Source: G963663315 sp965214205 (GTDB taxonomy: Bacteria; Pseudomonadota; Gammaproteobacteria; Arenicellales; Poriferihabitantaceae). Taken from it: a stretch of DNA of 64,000 bases. Of this stretch, positions 36,351 to 44,604 are shown piece after piece; position 1 is the stretch's first letter, and every line of letters starts with the position of its first letter. Location: NCBI GenBank assembly GCA_965214205.1, contig OZ243941.1, positions 806,001-870,000 on the forward strand, in the 5' to 3' direction. The translations under genes and the position numbers were made by a program. The notes beneath the pieces are model-generated. The model searched no databases. It was not told the origin of the DNA and saw only the letters and a program-made list of their open reading frames with translations.

Positions 36351-36557
36351 CTACTCATCTAGCAGGTCAGCCGCGCTGACGCCCAAGGCGGTTGCAATTA
36401 CTTGTACGATATCAATTGTGGGGTTTCTTACACCGCGTTCAATACCACTTATATATGTGCGATGAAGGTTTGCATGATCGGCAAGCCCTTCTTGGGACCA
36501 CCCCTTTTCTTCTCTGAGCTTTTTTACGTTTCTTCCCAGTCTTGTTCGGATATTCAT
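36351..36557 (-). CDS. Small XRE-family DNA-binding regulator
   Basis: This 68-residue protein is a single helix-turn-helix domain of the Cro/C1 (XRE) type: VKKLREEKGWSQEGLAD, then HRTYISGIERGVRNPTID and the last helix VIATALGVSAADLL. It has the size and form of restriction controller (C) proteins and many phage or plasmid repressors. A perfect dyad overlaps its own start codon, which fits autoregulation. It lies just outside the IS element. No obvious target operon is adjacent; the neighbouring membrane-protein gene is broken. Confidence 0.85.
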   Translation of the reverse strand: MNIRTRLGRNVKKLREEKGWSQEGLADHANLHRTYISGIERGVRNPTIDIVQVIATALGVSAADLLDE

Positions 36558-36568
36558 ACTGGGTATGA
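36554..36568. promoter_or_regulatory. Dyad TCATAC-TGG-GTATGA over the XRE start codon
   Basis: A perfect 6-3-6 inverted repeat overlaps the ATG of the XRE regulator. Dimers of such regulators often bind arms of this length, so this is a plausible autoregulatory operator. No ribosome-binding site is evident upstream, and the message could be leaderless. Confidence 0.4.
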
Positions 36569-36722
36569 CACGCTCAATGCATACGATGGGTCAACAGACG
36601 ATAAGTCACAATATGAGTTGAATGATATTGCCGGACAAATATATCCGTATTGATCGTGCCCTTATTGGTGTAGGTGGTGGCTTGTTACAGATTTTACGCG
36701 AGCCCATGGCGGTTTCGCGTTG

Positions 36723-37057
36723 CTGAGCGGGCGCCTGCGGATTGCCTGGACGCTGGGTGCAGCGGGTTTGCTGCTCACACTACTGCTCATCGTGAGCCTC
36801 TTCGATACCTGGGTTGCCGGATGACCTGGTCTATACCCTGCTATGGGTCGGGCTGGGGATCAACGTTTTTGATCTGATGGTGGACCTGCGCTCAGCGCCT
36901 GGCTGGGTTGGGCAGTGCAGTGATGGTTCAGCACACACGGGTGGTATTACGCCGTGCCCACCGCACCGAGGCCTTTGCGCTGGGGCCGCATCTCGCGGGG
37001 GCGGCGTTTGTGCTGCTCGGGTGGGGCGAGCCGTTGAAACGATGGACCGGGGGCTGA
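36723..37057 (+). pseudogene. Frameshifted remnant of a membrane-protein gene
   Basis: Three consecutive pieces of plausible coding sequence lie in different frames. First, a hydrophobic segment reading LRIAWTLGAAGLLLTLLL, ending FDTWVAG and a stop at 36822. Then DDLVYTLLWVGLGINVFD continues to LRS in another frame. Then LAGLGSAVMVQHTRVVLR reaches a TGA at 37055-37057 in a third frame. Together they look like one small integral-membrane protein with at least two frameshifts. GC content is higher than in the surrounding AT-rich genes. I do not recognise the family; conjugative-element membrane proteins are one possibility. Confidence 0.45.
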
Positions 37058-37168
37058 GCCAGGGCGCTCATTACGCGACAACCCCATTGTGAAAGGGCGC
37101 ATGATCGAGTGATCCATCATAAAACGATAAGAATGTTGGTTCAGGGTCCGCTTCCCCGGCCCGGTCGA

Positions 37169-37966
37169 TTACTCGCCTACTGGTTCACCATATACAAACC
37201 GGTATTTATGAACCGTACCGTCCGGGGATGTTACCGTCCATTCCCCGTGCACTTCACCGTTCACCATCGGGTATTTATGAACCGTACCGTCCGGGGATGT
37301 GGTCGTCCAGTGGCCGTGTTGTTTACCGTCCACATACGGACCTTTGTCAACCCTACCGTCCGGGAATGTGATCGTCCAGTGGTCGTGTCTTTCACCGTCC
37401 ACCATCGGGCCTTTAGCATCCAGACCGTCAGGGCGTGTGATCGTCCATTCCCCTTGTTGCTTGCCGTCCACAAACGGGCCTTTACCAACTATACCGTTCG
37501 GGGATGTGATCGTCCATTCTCCATGCTCTTTGCCGTCCACAAACGGGCCTGTTTTAACCTTACCGTTCGGGGATGTGATCGTCCAGTGGCCGTGTTGTTT
37601 ACCGTCCACATACGGGCCTTCCGTAACCCCGCCGTCCGGGGATGTGATCGTCCAGTGGCCGTGTTTTTTATCGTCCACATACGGGGCTTTAATAACCATA
37701 CCGTCCGGGGATGTTACCGTCCATTCTCCGTGCATTTTACCGTTCACAAACGGGCCTTTTTCAACCGTACCGTCCGGGGATGTTACCGTCCATTCCCCGT
37801 GTCGCTTGCCGTCCACCATCGGGCCTTCCAGAACCCTACCGTCAGTCCCTGTAATCGTCCAGTGCCCGTGTTTCTTCCCGTCCACATATTGGTTATGATC
37901 CGCCCATCCGGTGACGGTAGCGGATAACAGTAGGGCAAGGCCCAGTATTCGGATGATGGGTTTCAT
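37169..37966 (-). CDS. Secreted protein of ten 23-residue MORN-like repeats
   Basis: A signal peptide (MKPIIRILGLALLLSATVTG) is followed by ten near-identical 23-residue repeats and a short end piece. The unit reads roughly PxVDGKxHGxWTxTSPDG, then four or five variable residues. This resembles MORN-type and YwqK-type beta-hairpin repeats. In DNA the repeat is 69 bp, so copy number could vary by slippage or recombination. The protein is probably periplasmic or surface exposed. It shares its leader with the small secreted protein at 38549. The antisense frames are also open because of the repeats and are artefacts. No function is known; binding or immunity roles are only guesses. Confidence 0.75.
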   Translation of the reverse strand: MKPIIRILGLALLLSATVTGWADHNQYVDGKKHGHWTITGTDGRVLEGPMVDGKRHGEWTVTSPDGTVEKGPFVNGKMHGEWTVTSPDGMVIKAPYVDDKKHGHWTITSPDGGVTEGPYVDGKQHGHWTITSPNGKVKTGPFVDGKEHGEWTITSPNGIVGKGPFVDGKQQGEWTITRPDGLDAKGPMVDGERHDHWTITFPDGRVDKGPYVDGKQHGHWTTTSPDGTVHKYPMVNGEVHGEWTVTSPDGTVHKYRFVYGEPVGE

Positions 37967-37980
37967 GGTTCAATTCTCGG
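37964..37980 (-). promoter_or_regulatory. Shared start/leader sequence, copy 1
   Basis: Seventeen bases around the start of the repeat protein (CATGGTTCAATTCTCGG on the plus strand) agree in 15 positions with 38891-38907 before the small secreted protein. Read in the sense strand this gives CCGAGAATTGAACCATG, which includes a GAG/GAGG ribosome-binding element. Confidence 0.5.
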
Positions 37981-38062
37981 CAGTGGGTGGGCCGATCATA
38001 ACAGTATGACACCACCCAATCATCATTTTTGAGTCTCTGAAGGTATATCACCACACCCCCGC

Positions 38063-38402
38063 CTACAGGCTTTTACTATCGGTTTTCCGATATAACAAAA
38101 ACCACGGTATCTGATACCAGCTTTCCCCATCGTTGGATATCGCAGCATACAGCCGCCCATGCTGGCCGGTGTACAGCACCACAAGTCCTTTTCCCCGGAT
38201 ATCCCCGCTACAGCCCGCGATTCTGAAGGACTGAATTACGCCTGGGCACTGGATCATCATAGTACAGGTCGAATTCCGGCCTTGATCGGCTGTCGAGTGC
38301 CACCCTCGATCTCCACAGCCAGCCCTTGATTGCGTCAATCTCGGATAGCGGTTTTAATGCGCTATTTCTGTTGACATTTTGTTGTGGCAGACTTCGCGTC
38401 AT
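38063..38402 (-). pseudogene. Possible frameshifted gene fragment
   Basis: The 582-bp space between the repeat protein and the small secreted gene holds two minus-strand frames that read like pieces of one protein. One is GWLWRSRVALDSRSRPEFD on the upstream side. It continues after a one-base shift as IRGKGLVVLYTGQHGRLY and then AAISNDGESWYQ. The end at 38063 has a stop. The G-x-L-Y-A-A-I-S-N-D-G-E-S-W piece resembles a sialidase-type Asp-box loop. It may be a decayed gene. The remaining part, 38403-38548, shows nothing recognised. Confidence 0.25.
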
Positions 38403-38548
38403 GGGCGGCCTTATCGCTCATCGCACCGGTGGATGGTTGCACACCGCACACGGCAGTTTTCTAAAGGCCCGGCCCCTGTCAAAAATTAGCCGGGTGGATA
38501 TTTTTATCTTCTTTGCTGTCGTTGTCCCGGTGCTGTATAAGATTGTGG

Positions 38549-38893
38549 TTAGATTTGATCAAGTTCAGATTTCAGCCAGTTCCCTACCCGGTCGCCCCAG
38601 GTTTTCGGGTTAAGGTAGGATGCGGTTTCTTTAATTTTGTCAGTTATTCCTGGCTCATCGCTCGCGCTTCCTTTTTCATATTTCCATTTTGTACAGGAAC
38701 AGGGGTATTTGGCTGTTTCGTAGTCGTCGCACCATTCCCGCGATACTTCAACCATGTAGCTACTGCCGCCCTTGCTGCCGGGTATTTTCCATTGTATGCA
38801 CTCTTTCGCCCAAGTCGGACTTGCAGCCACTATCAGGATTGCCAAGCCTCCAACAGCCAGTGTCTTGATGATGGGTTGTGGTTGTTTTCTCAT
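38549..38893 (-). CDS. Small secreted cysteine-containing protein
   Basis: This 114-residue protein has a signal peptide (residues about 1-29, cleaving after TWA) and a short mature part with four cysteines (ECIQW, REWCDDY, YPCSCTKW), which could form two disulfides. A basic and helical tail follows. No family is recognised. GAGG lies 9 bp before the ATG. It begins 14 bp after the end of the repeat protein at 38908, so they probably share a message. Its leader is nearly the same as that of the protein at 37169. Confidence 0.6.
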   Translation of the reverse strand: MRKQPQPIIKTLAVGGLAILIVAASPTWAKECIQWKIPGSKGGSSYMVEVSREWCDDYETAKYPCSCTKWKYEKGSASDEPGITDKIKETASYLNPKTWGDRVGNWLKSELDQI

Positions 38894-38907
38894 GGTTGAA
38901 TCCTCGG
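38891..38907 (-). promoter_or_regulatory. Shared start/leader sequence, copy 2
   Basis: CATGGTTGAATCCTCGG on the plus strand matches 37964-37980 in 15 of 17 positions. It spans the start codon and Shine-Dalgarno of the small secreted protein. Confidence 0.5.
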
Positions 38908-39567
38908 TTATTTGTTATGGCTCTGTGTTGTTGACTGTTGATCGCTGTTGTTTTCATACCGAGAGTCAACCCATTCGCCGTTTATCCAGTGGTTGGCTTC
39001 GACCGTGCCGTCCGGGTATTTGTATGTCCATTGCCCGTGTGCCTGGCCGTTCACTTTTTGGCCTTTATAGATGCTGCCGTCCGGACCTTTGTTTATAAAT
39101 AGCCCGTGTTCCTTGCCGTTCATATATGTGGTTTTAATGATTGTGCCGTTCGGGAATTTTATTATCCATCGCCCTTGTTTTACGCCGTTCACATACGGGC
39201 CTTCGGCAATAGCGCTGTTCGTTTTGTATGTGTGTGTCCATTGCCCTTGTTTTACGCCGTTCACATACAGGCCTTCGGCAATATACGGATACCACTCGTC
39301 AGAATAATCGTCATATTCCTCGTCTGATTCTATCCATTGCCCTTGTTTTACGCCGTTCAAAAATGGGCCTTCCCTAACCCTACCGTCCGCGAGCTTGATT
39401 ATCCAGTGCCCTTGTCGTTCTCCGTCTACAATTGCCCCTTCCATGACCGTACCGTCCGGGAATGTGATCACAAATTGCCCTTGTGGTTCACCGTCCACAA
39501 TCGCCCCTTCCATGATCGTGCCGTCCGGGAGTCTGGTTACTTCCGCAAGCCCCGCCAGTGGCCACAT
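38908..39567 (-). CDS. MORN-like repeat protein, second copy
   Basis: This 219-residue protein is made of roughly 23-residue repeats of the type GAIVDGERQGHWxIxxxDG and PYVNGVKQGxW, more divergent than those at 37169. No signal peptide is seen; the frame begins with a short hydrophobic MWPLAGLAEV and may be missing its natural N terminus. It ends with a charged tail rich in asparagine and glutamine (NNSDQQSTTQSHN). It lies 81 bp downstream of the DUF262/HNH gene on the same strand, so it may be its companion. Confidence 0.65.
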   Translation of the reverse strand: MWPLAGLAEVTRLPDGTIMEGAIVDGEPQGQFVITFPDGTVMEGAIVDGERQGHWIIKLADGRVREGPFLNGVKQGQWIESDEEYDDYSDEWYPYIAEGLYVNGVKQGQWTHTYKTNSAIAEGPYVNGVKQGRWIIKFPNGTIIKTTYMNGKEHGLFINKGPDGSIYKGQKVNGQAHGQWTYKYPDGTVEANHWINGEWVDSRYENNSDQQSTTQSHNK

Positions 39568-39648
39568 ATTTTTGTGAGTAGTGCCGGGCGGATGTGTGTA
39601 ATTGATAGCGCGGTTACCTGAAGGCTCGGCAGGTCGGGCTGTTGGTGT

Positions 39649-41898
39649 TCAGGAGATATTTATTGATTCTGTGCATTTAAGTATCTGTTCGAACCACAGA
39701 ATGGCTGCTTCACCTTCTTTTCGAGTGACATCAACAACCGTCCGACTGTGGCGAATACAGTTTCGAAGCTCTGCCAGTTGTTCAAACCTTGTCGACAGTG
39801 TCTGCTTATTTATAAAGATATTCTTGAAAGTGCCCCAGAGGTTTTTGTTAAGGATCGTATCTTGCAACTCTCGTAAATCACAGTATTCAAGACGTTTGCT
39901 CAACTGCTTATGCTGATCAGGTACAACACTTGCGTTCTTTTTTGCCGCAGTTTGGATGCGTTCGTCAGCTTTCTGAAGCACATGTGATGGAAGTCGTGCT
40001 ACATCGTCTTCGAGTGTTGCAACCACTTGTTTGCGGATAGCTAACTCAATACACTCTATTCGTTCGTCCAGTTCACGCAACTGAGGCGAAAGATCAATTC
40101 TTTGTTTTACCAGAAGGTTCTCGATTGCCTCCAGCAATGTACGCTGGCGTTCGCTGATGAATGCCTCGTAGTCGGCAGAAGTAAACGGTGTGCGCAACAA
40201 TATGCTCAAGGCTTCTTGGGAAATGAAGTGAGATTCAAGCACACTGGACACGGTATTCTCTCCGCTTTGTTCAATCAACTCTGGCAGATATTCGTTTGGA
40301 AATCGGTCACGAATGACGTGTCGATTGGTCTCGGTAGTGAGTGGTGTGCGATTCAGAATTGAATGTATCAATCCACCAACTTCCAAGTCTGCGGCCTTTG
40401 ATACAGGAATAATGTGATGATCGTCTAAATCGCCGTGTTGCGGTACGGTGCCCTGCACCCAATCTCGCGCCCCCCGGATAACGAGCAAATTGAAAATACC
40501 GTTATAAACCGATGTTCCACGCCTAACTTCATGACGAAGGTCCAAATTTCGAAAACGCATTTCAAATTCCTGGATCAGCCCAGGCTCGTTTTCGTCATTA
40601 TCCATCCATGCTTTCAGGTCCAAAAAATCCCGAGCAGCGGTGGATTCCACGGAACCAGAATAGCGATTGAGAAATACCGAAGCCTAATACCAATGTCTGA
40701 CTTTTCGCCGTGCATCAAGTTGATGAGTGGCGTGCAACTTCCCGACGTGCGCCTGGATAGCAGAAAATGCCGGGATGATTGAAACATAAGGGAAATACTT
40801 CGAAGAAATCGCCCCAAATTCTTGGGGATGTCGCAATAGCGTGATGGCTTTCTCAAGTGCGTCAACAGCTTCTTTCCAAAGTTGCCGGAATGTCGTTGCG
40901 TCAGCAACTAACACTTCCTTACGACGTGTTCCATCTGCATCACGTACCGGCTTCTCCTGTCCAGGTAGAAGAAAATAGAGGTACTTTGGTGAGCAGTATC
41001 CTTGTATGAGAATCGACATAACCTGTAAAACGTAAACGTTCATTTTAGGCGAATCAACAAACTCAAGGCGGGGAGCAGCATCGCGCCACATCTGTTTTAA
41101 CAGTATATCTTTAGGTTTCAGTAACGCATTGATGAGGTCAAATGTATCTAATTGGACTCCCTTACTGTTGACTTGTGTGAATATGTCGCAAACCTTGTCA
41201 ATTTCGAGTTGTTGGTGGAGTTCGATATAGGAAATCTGGTACTGTGTTGTAAGGGTTCTGATATGAATGCCGAATTTCTCCGCATTCTCGGCATGGAGAT
41301 TCGCTTGCTGGCGTTTATTGTCATCGCCAGCCTCTTGTGCATCTTTCGCTAATTCGCGCCAATGTTTTTCGTATCCTTGCACCCATTCGAATAATTCCCA
41401 GCCTCCTGCCCCAATAATAGACAATGGGAAAATGTGCTTATCGTACTGCAGTTCGCGATTAGTGATTAGTTGTGCCCAGCTTTTCTGCCATGCATAGTCG
41501 AACGAGTTGTCGTACTCCTCTGCCATGAAACGGTCGACGCGAACAAAGTAGTAATACCGATTTGCACGATTGGGTAGCGCGATATCTGGCGCTAAAAACG
41601 CATAATACATGGCGGTCAGTCTCTGCTGCCCATCTAGTACGATATATCCCGGCTTTTTTGTATCTTTGTGTCCGTAGATTGGCTCACATGATAACGCTTC
41701 GAAATTCTCTGTCTTGCCAGCCCAGAGCAACAAGCTGCCAATATGATAGTCGAGGAATATTGAGCGCATAAGATCACGAATATCCCATGGTTTCCACTCG
41801 AACTCACGCTGAAAATCAGGGATGACGTAATGTCCCCCTATCAAGTGTTCAATTAGCTTGTTCAGGATAACTTGGTCGGGTCTTTGTGCATCTTTCAA
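39649..41898 (-). pseudogene. DUF262/HNH (GmrSD-like) restriction gene split by one in-frame TAG
   Basis: Two adjacent open frames in the same reading frame make one protein of about 749 residues, broken by a single TAG at 40684-40686. The first 404 residues are the DUF262 (GmrS-like) domain: IPDFQREFEW, VLDGQQRLTAMYYA (NTPase motif DGQQR) and FTQVNSKGVQLD. They end at HWY. After the stop the sequence continues as ASVFLNRYSGS with 11 in-frame codons before the next usable start, then the HNH-like DDHHIIPVS. In homologues a tryptophan follows HWY, so TGG to TAG is the likely change. The start is TTG 41898 after GAGG. GmrSD-type proteins cut modified DNA. It may be inactive, read through, or two separate subunits. 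Confidence 0.8.
40684..40686 (-). other. In-frame amber codon between the two halves
   Basis: The plus strand reads CTA, the minus strand TAG, following the codons for VRHWY. The next 33 bases continue the same frame into the HNH half, starting at a GTG at 40650. Only one nonsense change is needed to explain the split. Confidence 0.8.
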
Positions 41899-42108
41899 AT
41901 GGTCGTTCCTCGGTTTGCATCGCAGCTGAATATTATGGATACGTAGTTCAGCATTCTGCTGACAGTTGATTCCTCATGTCTGTGTTGATGGCACCCTGTT
42001 TCCACGTGGTAATTGCTGACACGTCCGCTGTCTCCCTGGTTAGGCTCGCCGGATTCCACAGCCACTCAAGCTGGCCTGCATTTATGGCGCTCGTTCTAAT
42101 ATCGGAAA

Positions 42109-42210
42109 TCAGGTGGATTTATTGCGGCGTTCTTCGCGGTGTGCCAGCCAGGCGAGTAGCAGCACTCCGGCAAACACAATCGCCCCAGCCATTAACAGTG
42201 TTATATTCAT
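42109..42210 (-). CDS. Tiny membrane protein (33 aa)
   Basis: A 33-residue frame begins at ATG 42210. It reads as one membrane helix (residues 4-22) followed by a basic tail: MNITLLMAGAIVFAG, then LLLAWLAHREERRNKST. The ATG is part of an ATGA overlap with the upstream small gene, and GGAGAC lies just upstream. The basic end after the helix suggests a cytoplasmic C terminus. No family is known. Confidence 0.45.
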   Translation of the reverse strand: MNITLLMAGAIVFAGVLLLAWLAHREERRNKST

Positions 42211-42377
42211 GATCTTGTCTCCAGATTACCAATCACCAGTGCCAACACACCACCCGACACCAGGATAGTAACTACCAGTGGTCTCTCACCCTCAAGGATA
42301 GCGCTTAACAAGCCCGCGGAAGTAAGGATGATCCCCAGTCGGCGAATGTCCTCACGTATCGTGGTCGAATTAAACAT
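42207..42377 (-). CDS. Small membrane protein (56 aa)
   Basis: A 56-residue frame starts at ATG 42377. It contains two hydrophobic stretches, RLGIILTSAGLLSAIL and VVTILVSGGVLALVIG, joined by a short EGERP turn, so it is likely a two-helix membrane hairpin. It overlaps the next tiny gene as ATGA, which is strong evidence of coupled translation. The pair fills the 519-bp space between the DUF262 gene and the peptidase-like gene. I do not recognise it, although similar two-helix small proteins occur in other gammaproteobacteria. Confidence 0.5.
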   Translation of the reverse strand: MFNSTTIREDIRRLGIILTSAGLLSAILEGERPLVVTILVSGGVLALVIGNLETRS

Positions 42378-42417
42378 AGCCGTACTATAGCATGGAATAC
42401 AAAGTGGTTCCTGTGGG

Positions 42418-43602
42418 TCACTTTTTCACAAACATTTTACGCGGGACGTGGGCGAGTGTTTCGGCGCCTTGATCGGTGACTACGAAGCTCTCGGTAATCT
42501 CCATGCCCCAATCTTGTTGCCAGACCGCAGGAATGAAATGAAAGGTCATTCCACATTCGAGCACGGTTTCATCGTTTGGTCGCAGGCTCATGGTGCGTTC
42601 CCCCCAATCCGGGGGATAGGAAATGCCGATTGGATAGCCGCACCGGCTTGCTTTATGGATGCCGGTGCGCTTTTCCAGAATACGACAAAACGCTTCTGCG
42701 ACCTGCTGGCATTGATTGCCGGGGCGAGCCATGTCGAGCCCCGCATCAATGCCTTCAATCACCGTTTTCTCCATGTCCAGGAATTTTTCCGGGGGTGTGC
42801 CGAGGAAAACGGTGCGCGAGGTGGGGCAATGGTAGCGCCGGTAGCAGCCCGCTATCTCGAAAAACGTCGCTTCACCGCTTTTGAATGGCTCATCCGTCCA
42901 GGTCAGATGCGGCGCTGAAGCGTCCGCGCCAGAAGCCAGCAGAGGCACAATCGCGGGATAATCTCCACCGTAATCATCCACCCCCGTACAACCCGTATGG
43001 AAAATCTCCGCGACCATCTCGTTTTTGCGTAGTCCCGGTTCCACCCGCTCAACAATATGTTGGTGTATTCTGGTCACGATCCGGCCTGCGATTTTCATAT
43101 ATTCCAGTTCCCTATCACTCTTTATCGCGCGCTGCCAGTTGACCAGGCCGGTACTGTCTGTCAAGACGGCGGAGGGCAATCCGCCAGTCAGTTCAGCGTG
43201 GGCGCGTGCCGAATACCAGTAATTGTCCATTTCGACCCCCAGACGGCCGGCTCCGAGGCCGCGTTGCTTCAGGACTTGCGCCAGTTCCTGCATCGGATGA
43301 AGGGGCGGATTCTGCACCAGTATTTCGTCATAACCGTGAACATCCTCATCGGGCATCCAGACTGTGCGTACCGCGCCATTGGCATCTTGCGCGCGAACAA
43401 AACAGACCGGATTGCCCTCCATCGGCAGAATCACGCATTGAGGAACGTAGAATGACCAGCCGTCGTAGCCGGTCAACCAGTTCATATTCGATGGGTCGCT
43501 GACGATCAGGGCATCCAACCCCCGCGCCGACATTTCAGCTCGGGTCCTGGCGATACGGGCATCGTATTCCGATTGCTCAAAAGGGAGATGGGTAGCGTTC
43601 AT
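42418..43602 (-). CDS. doeA: M24-fold hydrolase, ectoine hydrolase (DoeA)-like
   Basis: This 394-residue protein has the creatinase N-terminal domain and the pita-bread M24 fold. The sequence resembles ectoine hydrolase: YPPDWGERTMSLRPNDETV and MTFHFIPAVWQQDWGMEI. The metal ligands of true M24 peptidases are degenerate: the first aspartate position reads FFEIAG, the second lies in HCPTSRT, and the GHGIG histidine is GYPIG. That fits the non-metal branch (creatinase, DoeA) rather than a Xaa-Pro peptidase. Its start overlaps the nagZ stop as ATGA. No other doe or ect gene is visible, so the in vivo substrate is unproven. Confidence 0.7.
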   Translation of the reverse strand: MNATHLPFEQSEYDARIARTRAEMSARGLDALIVSDPSNMNWLTGYDGWSFYVPQCVILPMEGNPVCFVRAQDANGAVRTVWMPDEDVHGYDEILVQNPPLHPMQELAQVLKQRGLGAGRLGVEMDNYWYSARAHAELTGGLPSAVLTDSTGLVNWQRAIKSDRELEYMKIAGRIVTRIHQHIVERVEPGLRKNEMVAEIFHTGCTGVDDYGGDYPAIVPLLASGADASAPHLTWTDEPFKSGEATFFEIAGCYRRYHCPTSRTVFLGTPPEKFLDMEKTVIEGIDAGLDMARPGNQCQQVAEAFCRILEKRTGIHKASRCGYPIGISYPPDWGERTMSLRPNDETVLECGMTFHFIPAVWQQDWGMEITESFVVTDQGAETLAHVPRKMFVKK

Positions 43603-44597
43603 TGGCTTATAGTGGCTGGATACAAGGCACGCATTTTCTCGATGCGGTTGATTTTGGATGGATCTTGCGTGTCTGGCCAGGGTGTTTCCAGTTTTCGGGC
43701 GACTTCGCTGGCAGCTGGCCGGTCGTTGCAGATCAACGCCATGTCGCAGCCAGCCTGTAATGCGCGTTGTGTTCGTTGCAGAGGGGTTCCGGCGCTCTCG
43801 GCTCCCTTCATGCTCAGGTCATCGCTGAAAACCACCCCCTGGAATTTTAAGCGCTGCCTCAGTATCGACTGTATCCAGAACGGCGACCAAGTGGGCAATT
43901 CATCGTCAATGTTGGGGAAATGCACATGGGCAGTCATGATACCTGCCAGTTTGCCAGCCAGGTTTTTGTAGGGTATCAGATCACAGTCTTCCAGTTCCCG
44001 TAGAGTCCGGTTATCGACCGGCAACTCTGCATGAGAGTCCTCAACGACTCCGCCGTGCCCGGGAAAGTGCTTGCCGGTGGCTGCCATTCCGGCTGAATTC
44101 ATGCCACTGATAAAGGCGTCGGCCAGTTCCGCGATCACTTGCGGGCGTTGATGGAACCCGCGATCACCGATCACCTCGCTATCGCAGTTGGCGCAGTCCA
44201 GTACCGGCGCAAAACTGAAATCGACACCGACTTCGATTAGTTCCCGAGCCATCAGCTTGCCGGTTTCCAGACTCAGCGCCAATGCCCTGTCCCTGTCCCT
44301 GTCCTTGTCGTAAACCCTGCCAAAATCAAGGGCGGCAGGCAGGATGGAAAATCCTTTTTTAAATCTCTGTACCCTGCCTCCTTCCTGATCGACTGCGACC
44401 AATAAAGCCGGGCTACGAATAGATTTGATCTGGTCGATCAGGGTTGCTATCTGGGAACGGGATTCGAAGTTTCGGCTGAACAGGATTACGGCGCCCACGG
44501 CAGGCCGTGACAGTAATTCGATGTCTTCTCGGGTAAGACCCGTTCCACCCACGTCCACCATCAGTGGCCCCGGAGGCAGATTGATCGGCTTGCACAT
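43599..44597 (-). CDS. nagZ: Beta-N-acetylhexosaminidase NagZ
   Basis: This protein of about 332 residues is a GH3 glycosidase that removes GlcNAc from 1,6-anhydro-muropeptides during peptidoglycan recycling in the cytosol. It has LLVAVDQEGGRVQRF and KHFPGHGGVVEDSH, which carries the active-site aspartate-histidine dyad, then FSDDLSMKGA with the nucleophile aspartate. The start at ATG 44597 (MCKPINLPPG) is chosen because the longer frame overlaps the L,D-transpeptidase gene. It contains a short GACAGG repeat. It ends inside the ATGA overlap with doeA. Confidence 0.93.
   Translation of the reverse strand: MCKPINLPPGPLMVDVGGTGLTREDIELLSRPAVGAVILFSRNFESRSQIATLIDQIKSIRSPALLVAVDQEGGRVQRFKKGFSILPAALDFGRVYDKDRDRDRALALSLETGKLMARELIEVGVDFSFAPVLDCANCDSEVIGDRGFHQRPQVIAELADAFISGMNSAGMAATGKHFPGHGGVVEDSHAELPVDNRTLRELEDCDLIPYKNLAGKLAGIMTAHVHFPNIDDELPTWSPFWIQSILRQRLKFQGVVFSDDLSMKGAESAGTPLQRTQRALQAGCDMALICNDRPAASEVARKLETPWPDTQDPSKINRIEKMRALYPATISQ
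44286..44309 (-). repeat. Short hexanucleotide repeat inside nagZ
   Basis: The unit CCTGTC (GACAGG in sense) occurs three times perfectly and a fourth time with one change, encoding KDRDRDRA. Change in copy number would add or remove two residues without shifting frame. Confidence 0.6.
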
Positions 44598-44604
44598 TCT
44601 CAAG

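Noticed and set aside
37109..37927. 272-codon plus-strand frame with repeats opposite the MORN-like protein
   Set aside because: It is open only because the sense strand is periodic; the sense product has a signal peptide and a known repeat form.
37169..37966. Regular 69-bp repeats that look like a CRISPR array
   Set aside because: The repeats are back to back without unique spacers, keep the reading frame and encode one protein. No cas genes are near.
42418..43602. Xaa-Pro aminopeptidase (PepP/PepQ)
   Set aside because: The metal-binding residues of M24 peptidases are not kept, which points to the creatinase/ectoine-hydrolase branch.
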